Shown here: positions 8,594 to 17,173 of the stretch, piece by piece
Layout: the number at the start of each line of letters is the position of its first letter
How positions within the stretch are numbered: position 1 is the first letter of the stretch
Origin: Mycetocola zhujimingii
GTDB taxonomy: Bacteria; Actinomycetota; Actinomycetes; Actinomycetales; Microbacteriaceae
DNA: 64,000 bases
Assembly (NCBI RefSeq): GCF_003065425.1
Contig: NZ_CP026949.1
Coordinates: 1,178,001-1,242,000, forward strand
Direction: 5' to 3'
Made by a program: the position numbers and the translations under genes
The notes under the pieces: generated by a model
The model's database searches: none
What the model saw: the letters and a program-made list of their open reading frames with translations, nothing else
Told to the model about the DNA's origin: nothing

Positions 8594-9859
8594 TCAGTCG
8601 CGCAGGGCGAGGCGCGCCCAGTCGGAATCCAGCCGGCTCAGGGTCGCCTCGACATCGGCGCCGGTCGCGATGGCCTGCACGTAGTTCTGGGTCGGGATGC
8701 TGAGATGCACGCGCTGCGAGGCGCCCTGGTAAAAGCGGCCATCGTCGTAGTACTCCTGCATGCCGAGGATCCGCTCATCGGTGACGGGAGCGGCATCCGT
8801 TGTGGTCCCGAAGCCCAGGTAAGCGGCGTTGTACTCGTCCATGATGTCCGGCTGCATCAGGAACGAGACGAACTCACGCGCTGCTTCCTTGGCGTCACTG
8901 ATCTCGGGAATCCACAGCGCGAGGTCGAGGTTGACCCGAACCCTGAGGTCGTCGGGGTCGTCGGTGGCAGGCAGCGGAAAGGTGCCGAGCTCGAGGTCCT
9001 CGTTGGTCTTGGCGATTTCGCCCAGCGCCCACGGACCCTGCAGCAGCATCGCGGCTTCACCGTTGGCGAAGGCCACGTTCCCGTCCCCGTAGGTTCGACT
9101 TGCGGCATTGCCGTTGGAGAACGCGGCGAGTTCCACCATCTTCTCGACGGGTTCTTTCAGCGTCTTCTCGAAGGAGACCGGGGAGTCCGGCCCGACCTCG
9201 GTGCCCAGGTCATTCATCTGTTCGAAGAAATCCGCCACGTCGACTGAACCGCCGACCGTGTAGTCGAACAGGCCCTGCGCGACGGTCCACGGCTCCTGAA
9301 AGGTGCTGTAGATCGGCGTGATTCCCGCGGCCTCGAGGGTCTCGCACGCCGCGATCAGCTCGCTCCAGGTTGTGGGCACTTCGATCCCGTTGTCTTCGAA
9401 GACCTGCACGTTGTAGATGACGGATGCCGCTGCAATCGAATACGGCAGCACGCTGGTGCGCCCCGGGTAGGTCGCGTACTGGTCGACCAGGTCCTGCACC
9501 TCTGGTCGGATCCGGTCGGCCTCCGGCATGTCGGACAGGTCGGACAGTGCGCCTCGCTCCATGAACCGCGACATCTCCATGTTGTAGTTGAGGAGCCCGA
9601 CGTCCGGCGGGTTGCCGCGGAGAAAGCCCGCGGAGAGGTTGGACGCCGTATCGAGGGTGACCTCGACCTCCGACTGCTCGCTGTTGAACTGCGTCACGAG
9701 GTCGCGGAAGAACGGGATCGCTTCCGGCTTGCTCATGTGGAAGGTGACCTCCGTGGGGCCGCTTCCCGCTGCGGCGCACCCGGTGAGGGAGATCGTTGCG
9801 GCGGTGATCACCGCGACGGCGAGGCCGAGTCGGGTTCGAGGACCGGTAGAACGAATCAC
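8594..9859 (-). CDS. sugar ABC transporter substrate-binding lipoprotein
   Basis: The GTG at 9859 is chosen as start: an AAGGGAG ribosome site lies 8 bases upstream and it gives a short lipoprotein signal (basic RSTGPRTRL, hydrophobic core, lipobox LTGC with Cys28). The frame extends further to 9916 but that part has no signal features. The mature protein has the solute-binding protein family 1 layout (PPDVGLLNYNME, LLQGPWALGEIAK, FPLPAT), which binds oligosaccharides outside the membrane and delivers them to the permeases. First gene of the operon reading leftwards; the promoter region is shared with the ROK regulator. Confidence 0.93.
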   Translation of the reverse strand: MIRSTGPRTRLGLAVAVITAATISLTGCAAAGSGPTEVTFHMSKPEAIPFFRDLVTQFNSEQSEVEVTLDTASNLSAGFLRGNPPDVGLLNYNMEMSRFMERGALSDLSDMPEADRIRPEVQDLVDQYATYPGRTSVLPYSIAAASVIYNVQVFEDNGIEVPTTWSELIAACETLEAAGITPIYSTFQEPWTVAQGLFDYTVGGSVDVADFFEQMNDLGTEVGPDSPVSFEKTLKEPVEKMVELAAFSNGNAASRTYGDGNVAFANGEAAMLLQGPWALGEIAKTNEDLELGTFPLPATDDPDDLRVRVNLDLALWIPEISDAKEAAREFVSFLMQPDIMDEYNAAYLGFGTTTDAAPVTDERILGMQEYYDDGRFYQGASQRVHLSIPTQNYVQAIATGADVEATLSRLDSDWARLALRD

Positions 9860-9932
9860 GACATTGTCTCCCTTGACGAATGTGTGGGCAGGACTTGTGG
9901 CCCGATATGTCCTCACGCGACCAACGCGGGAG

Positions 9933-9959
9933 GATTATATTTAGGCTGTAAATCTAATC
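9933..9959. promoter_or_regulatory. palindromic operator candidate for the ROK regulator
   Basis: A 27-bp dyad centred on 9946: GATTA (9933-9937) pairs with TAATC (9955-9959) and ATTTA (9939-9943) with TAAAT (9949-9953); one position in between (9938/9954) is mismatched. It is AT-rich in a GC-rich genome and sits between the two divergent starts (9859 and 10001), where ROK repressors normally bind TTTA/TAAA-type dyads. It probably controls both the sugar operon and the regulator itself. Confidence 0.7.
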
Positions 9960-10000
9960 GTGTCGTAATCTTGCGCCTCGACGAATGAAAGGTCAAGGCT

Positions 10001-11260
10001 TTGGCTCAGAGCGTTACCGCGTCGTCACCGCAACTGTTGCGCACGCTCAATGCACGCACGGTGCTCGAGCACGCCTGGCAAACGCGCGTGTTCACGGCGT
10101 CGGATGTGATGGCATCCGTCGGGCTGACCCGGTCCACCGTGATCGGGGTTTGCGATGAGCTCGTCGATAAGGGCTGGCTCGATGAGCTGGAAGACGTGCA
10201 GGGGACCGGGCGGAAGGGTCGACCCGCGCGCCGCTACGCGCTTCGGGAGCGAGCGGGCGTGGTTGTCGGTATCGACGCGGGGTATGACCGGATGTCTGCC
10301 AGGGTTGCTGACCTGCGCGGTGCGAGCCTCGGGACTGCAGAGGTCCGGATACCCGCCCGCTCGCCGAACAGCGTTGATCGGTTGGCCGATGCGGACGAAC
10401 GGCGCCGCCTCGCCCTGGAGACGTTCGATCGGGCGATGGCAGCGTCAGGCGTCGACCGCTCGCGCGTGCTGGCGCTCACCCTCGGGGTGCCGGCACCCGT
10501 TGACGATCGGGGACGGTCGCCCGAGGGCCAGAGCGGGTTCTGGGCCGTGATGAACCCCGACTTCAGCCGGGCCTTCGAGGACGTCGCCCCGATCGTCACC
10601 GTCGAGAACGATGCGAACCTCGCGGCGATCGCCGAACGCGCAACAGGGACGGGGCAGGGCCGCGATGTGGGCTCGTACATCTCGATGCTCGTCGGTGAGG
10701 GAATCGGCTCCGGGCTGATGATCGAGGGCAGACTCGTGCGCGGCAGGAGGGGCGGCGCCGGCGAAATGCGTTTTCTCGATTACGTCGACGGCGTGGGTTC
10801 GGCCAACGGGCTGGCCCTGCTTGCCCGGCGGTGGGCCCTCGATGCACTGGCGGCGGGCGAGGTTGACGCTCGCAGCCCCCTTGGCAGCGTGAACCCCCAA
10901 GCGCTGACTGAGAGCGACGTTGCGCAGGCGGCCGAGCTGGGGGATGCTGTTGCGCGCGGAATCCTCGATCGTCTCGCCGAGCGTCTGGCACGAATCTGCA
11001 TCGTGCTCGGTGATCTGCTCGACGTCGACAGGGTCATCGTTGGCGGCGACCTGGCTGAGTCGCTGCCCGCCGTGATCGCCGGGGCAGCCCTCAGGGTCGC
11101 GGGCAGCGGTGACCCGACGGCTCCTGAACTCGTGGCGTCGCGGCTGGGCGGTGGAGCCGTGAGTGTCGGAGCCGTTGAGCACGCGTTGTCCCTGGTGAGG
11201 GAACGGGCGCTGGTGCTCGAACCCGGTGCCCGCACCACCGCGGAGCCGGCACCTGTCTGA
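10001..11260 (+). CDS. ROK-family transcriptional regulator
   Basis: 419 aa. Residues about 15-80 form a winged helix-turn-helix (FTASDVMASVGLTRSTVIGVCDEL followed by the wing GRKGRPARRYAL); the rest is the ROK sugar-kinase-like domain (VVGIDAGYDRM, VENDANLAA, GEGIGSGL, RGGAGEMRF). The cysteine cluster that binds zinc in many ROK proteins is not seen. It starts with TTG preceded by an AAAGGTCAAGG stretch. Divergent from the alpha-glucoside operon, so most likely its repressor, released by an imported sugar; the dyad at 9933-9959 is the likely operator. Confidence 0.92.
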   Translation: MAQSVTASSPQLLRTLNARTVLEHAWQTRVFTASDVMASVGLTRSTVIGVCDELVDKGWLDELEDVQGTGRKGRPARRYALRERAGVVVGIDAGYDRMSARVADLRGASLGTAEVRIPARSPNSVDRLADADERRRLALETFDRAMAASGVDRSRVLALTLGVPAPVDDRGRSPEGQSGFWAVMNPDFSRAFEDVAPIVTVENDANLAAIAERATGTGQGRDVGSYISMLVGEGIGSGLMIEGRLVRGRRGGAGEMRFLDYVDGVGSANGLALLARRWALDALAAGEVDARSPLGSVNPQALTESDVAQAAELGDAVARGILDRLAERLARICIVLGDLLDVDRVIVGGDLAESLPAVIAGAALRVAGSGDPTAPELVASRLGGGAVSVGAVEHALSLVRERALVLEPGARTTAEPAPV

Positions 11261-11306
11261 GTGGTCCGGCCCCGCGGCGAGGCGCTACGGCGTGTTGCCG
11301 GTGCGC

Positions 11307-12980
11307 CTACGGCTTGTTGTCCGTCCCGTCTGAGTCCTTGCGCGGCCGCTTGGGCTCGTCGTCCTTCCACGGCACCACACGGATGTCGGACGTTCTCACA
11401 TCCGTGGGGCGATCGCCGGCATCCCACATCTGGTTCACCGCAGCCTTGACCGAGGTGTCGGCAGCTGCAGCCGCGGCCAGGGTGCGCTCGAGCCGGCTTT
11501 GCCGCTGGCGCAGCCAGAGCCCGAGAGCGATGATGAGGATCAGGGCGATGTAACAGATCGCCGCGAACGGGCGCGTGAACAGGGCACCGAGATCGCCCTG
11601 ACTGAGTTGAAGCGCTCGCCGAAGCTGTGCTTCCGCCATCGGTCCGAGGATGAGCCCGATGACGAGGGGAGCGATCGGGTAGCCGTACCTGCGGAGGAAG
11701 TAGCCGACGATACCGATGATCAGCAGGATCACGATGTCGACGATCGAGAAGTTCACCGCGTACGCGCCCAGGGCCGCGAAGGTCAGGATCCCGGCGTAGA
11801 GGTACGGTCGCGGGATCTGCAGGAGCTTCACCCAGATACCGACGAGCGGCAGGTTGAGCACGAGCAGCAGGACGTTTCCGATGTAGAGACTCGCGATCAG
11901 CGCCCAGACCAGCGCGGGCTGGTTGGTGAACAACTGCGGGCCCGGCTGGATGCCGTATGACTGGAATGCCGAGAGGATGATCGCTGCGGTCGCCGTCGTC
12001 GGCAGTCCGAGGGTGAGCAGCGGAACGAGCACACCGGCGGCCGCAGCGTTGTTCGCCGCCTCCGGCCCGGCGACGCCCTCGATCGCCCCACGGCCGAACT
12101 GCTCCTTGTGCTTCGAGAGTTTCTTCTCGCTCGCGTAGGACAGGAAGGTTGCGACATCCGCTCCACCGGCAGGAATGGTCCCGATCGGGAAACCGATCGC
12201 CGTTCCGCGCAGCCACGGTTTCCAGGACCTGCGCCAGTCGTCCTTCGACATCCAGCTGCGCCAGCCACGGGTCACGGGGATGAGGGCGATCGCGCCGTGT
12301 CGCATCCTGCTCGCGACGTAGAGCGTCTCGCCGACGGCGAAGAGCCCGACCGCGACGAGCACGACGTCGATTCCATCGGCGAGCGGCAGCAGCCCGAACG
12401 TGTAGCGCTGCTGGCCGGAGAGAATCTCGGTGCCGACGAGCCCGAGGAACAGGCCGATGCCGAGGGAGGTAAGGCCGCGCCAGACCGACGAGCCGAGAAG
12501 CGCACCGACGGTGATGAAGGCTACAACCATGAGGGCGACGTAATCGGCGGGGGCCAGGGTCACCGCCCACGACGCGATGATCGGGGCGAACAGCGTCAGG
12601 CCGACTGTCGCGATCGTGCCCGCCACGAACGAGCCGATGGCCGCCGTTGCTAGTGCAGCGGCCCCTCGGCCGAGCTTCGCCATCTTGTTGCCCTCGAGCG
12701 CCGTGACGATCGAGGCGGATTCGCCGGGCGTGTTCAGCAGGATGCTCGTCGTCGAGCCGCCGTACATGCCGCCGTAGTAGATACCGGCGAAGGTGATCAG
12801 CGCTGCGGTCGGATCGAGCGAATAGGTCAGCGGCAACAGCAGGGCGACGGTCATGGCGGGGCCGATGCCGGGGAGCACGCCGACCGCGGTGCCGACGAGC
12901 ACGCCGATGAAGCCGAAGATGAGGTATTGCGGCTGGAGGGCCGTTGCGAAACCCTCCATCAGGCTCAGGATGTTGTCCAT
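11307..12980 (-). CDS. tctA: tripartite tricarboxylate transporter, large permease TctA
   Basis: 557 aa, about twelve membrane segments. The hallmark [17 protein letters not shown] and [22 protein letters not shown] motifs of TctA are both present, as is a second [13 protein letters not shown] loop. It moves citrate or related carboxylates with cation gradient, fed by the binding protein TctC. It is the last gene of tctCBA and lies one base after tctB. The C-terminus (about 70 residues, charged, [13 protein letters not shown]) is a cytoplasmic tail. It is convergent with the ROK gene 46 bp away. Confidence 0.95.
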   Translation of the reverse strand: MDNILSLMEGFATALQPQYLIFGFIGVLVGTAVGVLPGIGPAMTVALLLPLTYSLDPTAALITFAGIYYGGMYGGSTTSILLNTPGESASIVTALEGNKMAKLGRGAAALATAAIGSFVAGTIATVGLTLFAPIIASWAVTLAPADYVALMVVAFITVGALLGSSVWRGLTSLGIGLFLGLVGTEILSGQQRYTFGLLPLADGIDVVLVAVGLFAVGETLYVASRMRHGAIALIPVTRGWRSWMSKDDWRRSWKPWLRGTAIGFPIGTIPAGGADVATFLSYASEKKLSKHKEQFGRGAIEGVAGPEAANNAAAAGVLVPLLTLGLPTTATAAIILSAFQSYGIQPGPQLFTNQPALVWALIASLYIGNVLLLVLNLPLVGIWVKLLQIPRPYLYAGILTFAALGAYAVNFSIVDIVILLIIGIVGYFLRRYGYPIAPLVIGLILGPMAEAQLRRALQLSQGDLGALFTRPFAAICYIALILIIALGLWLRQRQSRLERTLAAAAAADTSVKAAVNQMWDAGDRPTDVRTSDIRVVPWKDDEPKRPRKDSDGTDNKP

Positions 12981-12981
12981 G

Positions 12982-13572
12982 TCAGCCTCTCAGGGTCGCG
13001 AGGAGCGGGTTCAGCCAGGTCAGCAGTGGCCCGGATGGCAGGGAGAGGCCGAGGAGGCCGCCGAAGAGGATGAAGATGATGAGGCCGAGCACCAGTCCGA
13101 TGACCAGCGCCATCCACCAGCGTTTCGCGCCGAGCGACCAGGCGACGCCACCGAAGAGGACGGCGGCGGCGAACGGCCAGCCGATCACCTCGATGAGTGC
13201 GATGTGCGCGACCACGAACGCCGTGATCTTTGCCAGGGTGATCCAGTCCGTCTTCGCGGTGCTGTCGATGTCCTCACCTTCTTCGAGGTCGGCGAGCTTG
13301 CCGCGGAAGACGTCGACGACCACCATTGCGGCCGAGACGATGAGGATGGTGCCGACGAGGAACGGGAAGACCCGGGGACCGACCTGGGTGCCGGCCCCCG
13401 GCACCCGAATGGCGAAGGCACCGGCGAAAACGAAGATACCGAGCGCGAGGGCGAGAGCGGCGAAGATGTACTCGCCGAGCTTCGACCGCGCCGCGGGAGC
13501 GGCAACCGGGTCGTTCCCGGTCGCCGGGTGTGCCTGGCCGTTGCCGGGCACACCCGTCGATGGGCTCGACAT
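12982..13572 (-). CDS. tctB: tripartite tricarboxylate transporter, small subunit TctB
   Basis: 196 aa with four predicted membrane helices after a polar N-terminus (about 35 residues). The first helix ([19 protein letters not shown]), the FPFLVG motif and the late [14 protein letters not shown] segment are typical of TctB. It is a low-conservation helper of TctA in the membrane. It is packed between tctC (2 bp) and tctA (1 bp), so all three are one transcript. Confidence 0.92.
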   Translation of the reverse strand: MSSPSTGVPGNGQAHPATGNDPVAAPAARSKLGEYIFAALALALGIFVFAGAFAIRVPGAGTQVGPRVFPFLVGTILIVSAAMVVVDVFRGKLADLEEGEDIDSTAKTDWITLAKITAFVVAHIALIEVIGWPFAAAVLFGGVAWSLGAKRWWMALVIGLVLGLIIFILFGGLLGLSLPSGPLLTWLNPLLATLRG

Positions 13573-13574
13573 GG

Positions 13575-14579
13575 TCAGCCGACCAGGCCGATGTTCGTGA
13601 GCGTCGTGGTGACCTCGGTGATGTTCTCGTCGAGGTACGTCTCGAACTCGTCACCGGTGAGGAACGCATCCGCCCAGCCGCGGGTCTCGAGCTGCTCGGT
13701 CCACGCGCCGCTGTCGTGCAGTTCGGTGACCGTTGCGATGAGTGCGTCCCGGTCAGCGTCGGAGATATCCGTCGGCGCCAGGACACCGCGCCAGTTGGTG
13801 AGCGTGACGTCGTAGCCCTCATCGGTGATGGTCGGCACGTCAGGCAGGTTCTCGGCCGGTTCGGCACTCGACACCGCGAGTGCCCTCATCGTGCCCGATT
13901 CGATGTGCTCGACGAACTCGCCGATGCCCGAGATGCCCGCCGCTGCGTTGTTGCCCAGGATGAGGTTCACCGCCTCGCCGCCGCCGGAGTTCGGGATGTA
14001 GTTGAGGCTCTCGGCGATCTCGGTGCCGGAGAGCCCCGCCTCTTCGAGCAGCAGGCCGGCGAGGATGTGGTCGGCTCCACCGGCAGAGCCGCCGGTCACC
14101 GACACGTCCTGGCCGTTTTCGACGATGTCTTCGACGAGATCCTCGAGGTTCTTGTACTTCGAGTCGGCCGGCACAACGACGACGAGTGCTTCCTCAGTGA
14201 GGCGTGCGATGGGCGTTGTGTCTTCCATCCGGTTCTGGGCCGCGTTGGTCTCAACCGCGCCGACCATCACGAGCCCGGTGACCATGAGCGTGTGCGGGTC
14301 TTTCTCGTTGGCCAGTGAGGCAAGGCCGACGGTGCCGCCGGCTCCACCGATGTTGGTGACCGGTGCGCTGTCGACGATGCCCTCGGCCGTGAGGGTCTCG
14401 GACATCGCGCGTCCGGTCTGGTCCCAGCCGCCACCCGGCTCTGCGGGGACGATGATCGAGAGGTCGGTGACCTCGGTGCTCGCTTCCGAGTCTGTGGCGG
14501 GATCGGCGGCCGGTGAGCTGCAGGCCGCGAGCGTGAGAGCTGTTGCTGCAGCAACGATGACCAGGCTGTGTCGTCGCAT
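13575..14579 (-). CDS. tctC: tripartite tricarboxylate transporter binding protein TctC
   Basis: 334 aa extracellular lipoprotein: signal peptide with lipobox LAAC (Cys20) and a Ser/Thr/Asp-rich linker. The mature part shows the TctC fold, with PAEPGGGWDQTGRAM and a central NIGGAGGTVGL loop that contacts the carboxylate ligand. It captures a citrate-like acid and presents it to TctAB. First gene of the operon; the two-component system starts 185 bp away on the other strand and probably senses the same ligand. Confidence 0.94.
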   Translation of the reverse strand: MRRHSLVIVAAATALTLAACSSPAADPATDSEASTEVTDLSIIVPAEPGGGWDQTGRAMSETLTAEGIVDSAPVTNIGGAGGTVGLASLANEKDPHTLMVTGLVMVGAVETNAAQNRMEDTTPIARLTEEALVVVVPADSKYKNLEDLVEDIVENGQDVSVTGGSAGGADHILAGLLLEEAGLSGTEIAESLNYIPNSGGGEAVNLILGNNAAAGISGIGEFVEHIESGTMRALAVSSAEPAENLPDVPTITDEGYDVTLTNWRGVLAPTDISDADRDALIATVTELHDSGAWTEQLETRGWADAFLTGDEFETYLDENITEVTTTLTNIGLVG

Positions 14580-14764
14580 GATGTCTCCTCATTGAGTGAT
14601 TGCGAGTGGGGTCGCGTCGGTGCGCCCCATGCTGATCAGCACGATAGTTCGGTCGGATGCCCCGGCGCGGCTTTCGTAAGTATTGGCCGCGGCTCTTCAC
14701 CGGTTCGACCCGGCATCCGCTCGCCGCCGACGGCGGATCGCGCGACAATGGGGGAGTGAAAGCA

Positions 14765-16432
14765 ATGTCGCTTCGCCTGCAGTTGCTCCTTCTCCAGGCC
14801 CTGATCGTGTGTTCCGTGGTGCTGGTGACCGGCGTTGTGGCCGCCGGCCTGTTCGAACGCCAGGTGCGCGACGCCTACCTCGACCGCATGATCGGCGTCG
14901 CACAATCGGTGGCCACGCTCCCCGCCATCCGTGATGCGTACGACGACCAGGACCCGGCCGCGGTGATCCAGCCGATCGCCGAGGTCATCCGGGAGGCATC
15001 GAACGTCACCTATGTCGTCGTGACGGATGCCGACGGCATCCGTTATTCGCACCCAGACACCGATCGCATCGGCGAACCCGTCTCGACCGACCCGTCTGTG
15101 CCGCTGTCAGGCAAGATGTTCGTCGGTACCGAGACCGGCACCCTCGGCGAATCCTGGCGGGCCAAGGTGCCCGTTCACAGTGCTGACGGCGAGGTCATCG
15201 GCACGGTATCGGTCGGGATTCTGGAGTCGGCGCTTCGCGAGGACTTCGTCGGCGGGCTCGGCGCGCTCGTGTTTCCGCTCGCGGCATCCGCCGTGGTCGG
15301 GATCTTCGGTGCCGCCGGGGTGACCGCCATCATCCGCCGCCGGATATACCGTCTCGAGCCGAAGGAGATCGCGTCGCTCGTTGGGTCGCGGGAGACCATG
15401 CTGCACGGCATGAGTGAGGGAATGATCAGCGTCGACGAGGCCGGCGTGATCGTGCTCGTCAACGACGCGGCGCTCGAGCTTCTCGGGCTGGAGGAGGATT
15501 CCCTGACCGGGCGGGTGGCCGCCGAGGTACTCGATCCATCCCTCGTCGGCGTGCTGCAGCGCGGAGAGCCCGGCGGTCAGCTGGTGCTCGCCGGTGAGCG
15601 GATCCTCGTGGCGCGAAGCACGGGCACCGAGCTGCACGGTCGTGCCGTCGGTGCGACCCTGCTGGTGCGCGACCACACCGAGCTGCACCAGCTGCTGGGC
15701 GAAATGGACGGCGCGCAGTCGCTCACCAACGGGTTGCGGGCACAGGCCCACGAGTTCGCGAACAAACTGCACGTGATTTCGGGGCTGCTTGAGCTTGGCC
15801 TCATCGACGACGCTCGCGCATTTGTCGAACGCACCGGGACCGGGGGAGCGTTGCGGGTTCCCGGCGAAGAGGTGATTCTCGAGATCCCCGAGCTTGCCGC
15901 CCTGCTGCTCGTTAAGGCCAGCCACGCGCGCGAACTGGGGATGTCGGTCTCGATCCTGCCGACAGATCCTCTGCCGGCGTGGTTGAGGTCGGATGCCGCG
16001 TCGACGTTGCGAGGTGATCTCGTGACGGTGGTGGGCAACCTGATCGACAACGCACTCGAGGCGTGCTCGGCGGGCAACCACATCGAGCTGGGCTTCGGGA
16101 TCGACGGCGCCCGGATCCGGGTGACGGTCCAGGACGACGGAGATGGCATCCCGCCGGATCAGTATGAGCGGGTGTTCGAGGAGGGCGTCAGTTCGAAGGC
16201 GATCGCGGCCGACGCAAGCCCGACGTTGCGGCGCCGGGGGATCGGCCTTGCCCTGGTGCGGCGCACGGTGCTCCGGGCGCGAGGCACCGTCACGGTCGGG
16301 CGCTCCGAGCGTGGTGGCGCGCTGTTCACCGTCGAGCTGCCGGTGGGTGACCTGCCCGAGCGAGGCCGGCCATCGCGAGAATCCGCCGCCGGTGCCGGTG
16401 CCGCCGGTGCCATCAGTGCCGGTGCGTCGTGA
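14765..16432 (+). CDS. sensor histidine kinase, CitA/DcuS/DpiB type
   Basis: ATG at 14765 is preferred (GGGGGAG ribosome site 8-9 bases upstream) over longer in-frame starts. Residues 5-28 are the first membrane helix, followed by an extracellular PAS-like (PDC) carboxylate sensor with the family motif GIRYSHPD and IGEPVS, a second helix near 175-200, a cytoplasmic PAS domain and the kinase core. The phospho-acceptor is H329 in RAQAHEFANKLH; N-box DNALEAC and G-boxes DDGDGIPP, RRGIGLAL are intact. The tail is Ala/Gly-rich. Partner of the overlapping response regulator; divergent from tctCBA, so the likely signal is citrate or another carboxylate. Confidence 0.93.
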   Translation: MSLRLQLLLLQALIVCSVVLVTGVVAAGLFERQVRDAYLDRMIGVAQSVATLPAIRDAYDDQDPAAVIQPIAEVIREASNVTYVVVTDADGIRYSHPDTDRIGEPVSTDPSVPLSGKMFVGTETGTLGESWRAKVPVHSADGEVIGTVSVGILESALREDFVGGLGALVFPLAASAVVGIFGAAGVTAIIRRRIYRLEPKEIASLVGSRETMLHGMSEGMISVDEAGVIVLVNDAALELLGLEEDSLTGRVAAEVLDPSLVGVLQRGEPGGQLVLAGERILVARSTGTELHGRAVGATLLVRDHTELHQLLGEMDGAQSLTNGLRAQAHEFANKLHVISGLLELGLIDDARAFVERTGTGGALRVPGEEVILEIPELAALLLVKASHARELGMSVSILPTDPLPAWLRSDAASTLRGDLVTVVGNLIDNALEACSAGNHIELGFGIDGARIRVTVQDDGDGIPPDQYERVFEEGVSSKAIAADASPTLRRRGIGLALVRRTVLRARGTVTVGRSERGGALFTVELPVGDLPERGRPSRESAAGAGAAGAISAGAS

Positions 16433-17127
16433 CCGTCGCCGCTGTTCTCCGGACCATCATCGTGGACGACGACATCGAGGTGGCGTCGTTGCACGGCAGA
16501 TTCGTCGGCGCGCATCCCGCGTTCGCGGTGGCTGCGACAGCGCACAACGGGCCGGACGCACTCCGGCTCATCGCCGAACACCGTCCCGATCTGGTGCTGC
16601 TCGATTTCGACCTGCCCGGGCTCACCGGGCTCGAGGTGCTTCGCGGGGTGCGGGCACTGGGCGGTGTGCAGCCCGAGGTGATCGCGGTCACCGCCGCGCG
16701 CGATGTTGAGAGCGTGCGGCACGCGCGGAGCGCCGGCATCCAGCACTATCTCGTGAAGCCGTTCACCGCACGCGGCCTCAACGAGCGACTCGACGATGTG
16801 GCCCGTGACCGGCTGGCGCTCGTCGAGTCCGGGGTGCGGGCGGAACTCGCCCAACGCGAGATCGACGCTCTCATGACCACGGGCATCCGTTCGCGTACCG
16901 TGCTGCCCAAGGGGCTGAGCAGCGAGACGCTCGACACGGTTGAGGCCGCGCTGGGTTCGGCGCCGAACAGTTCGGCGGTGCAGATCGCTGAGCTGTCCGG
17001 CATCTCACGCGTGAGCGCGCGCCGGTACCTCGAGTACCTCGTCGCCGTGAACCGGGCCGAGAAGACGCTCGACTACGCCACAGCGGGGCGCCCGTCGACG
17101 CGCTTCTCGAGGGCAGCGTCCGGCTGA
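16429..17127 (+). CDS. response regulator, CitB/DpiA type
   Basis: 232 aa. GTG start overlaps the kinase stop by 4 bases, so the two are co-translated. The receiver domain has the acidic pocket D13-D15, phospho-acceptor D59 in LVLLDFDLPG, the conserved Thr in AVTAA and K109 in LVKPF. The output half has a helix-turn-helix (VQIAELSGISRVSARRYLEYL) typical of CitB regulators of carboxylate uptake and use. Expected target is the tctCBA promoter in the 14580-14764 gap. Confidence 0.94.
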   Translation: MTVAAVLRTIIVDDDIEVASLHGRFVGAHPAFAVAATAHNGPDALRLIAEHRPDLVLLDFDLPGLTGLEVLRGVRALGGVQPEVIAVTAARDVESVRHARSAGIQHYLVKPFTARGLNERLDDVARDRLALVESGVRAELAQREIDALMTTGIRSRTVLPKGLSSETLDTVEAALGSAPNSSAVQIAELSGISRVSARRYLEYLVAVNRAEKTLDYATAGRPSTRFSRAASG

Positions 17128-17173
17128 GTCCTTCGCATCTTGTGCTCGATTGGCTGAGTCCTATGCTGACCGC

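Noticed and set aside
10780-12570. Long minus-strand open frame of almost 600 codons over the ROK and tctA genes
   Set aside because: It crosses two secure genes, is Arg/Pro/His-rich and has no domain; a shadow frame of high-GC coding DNA.
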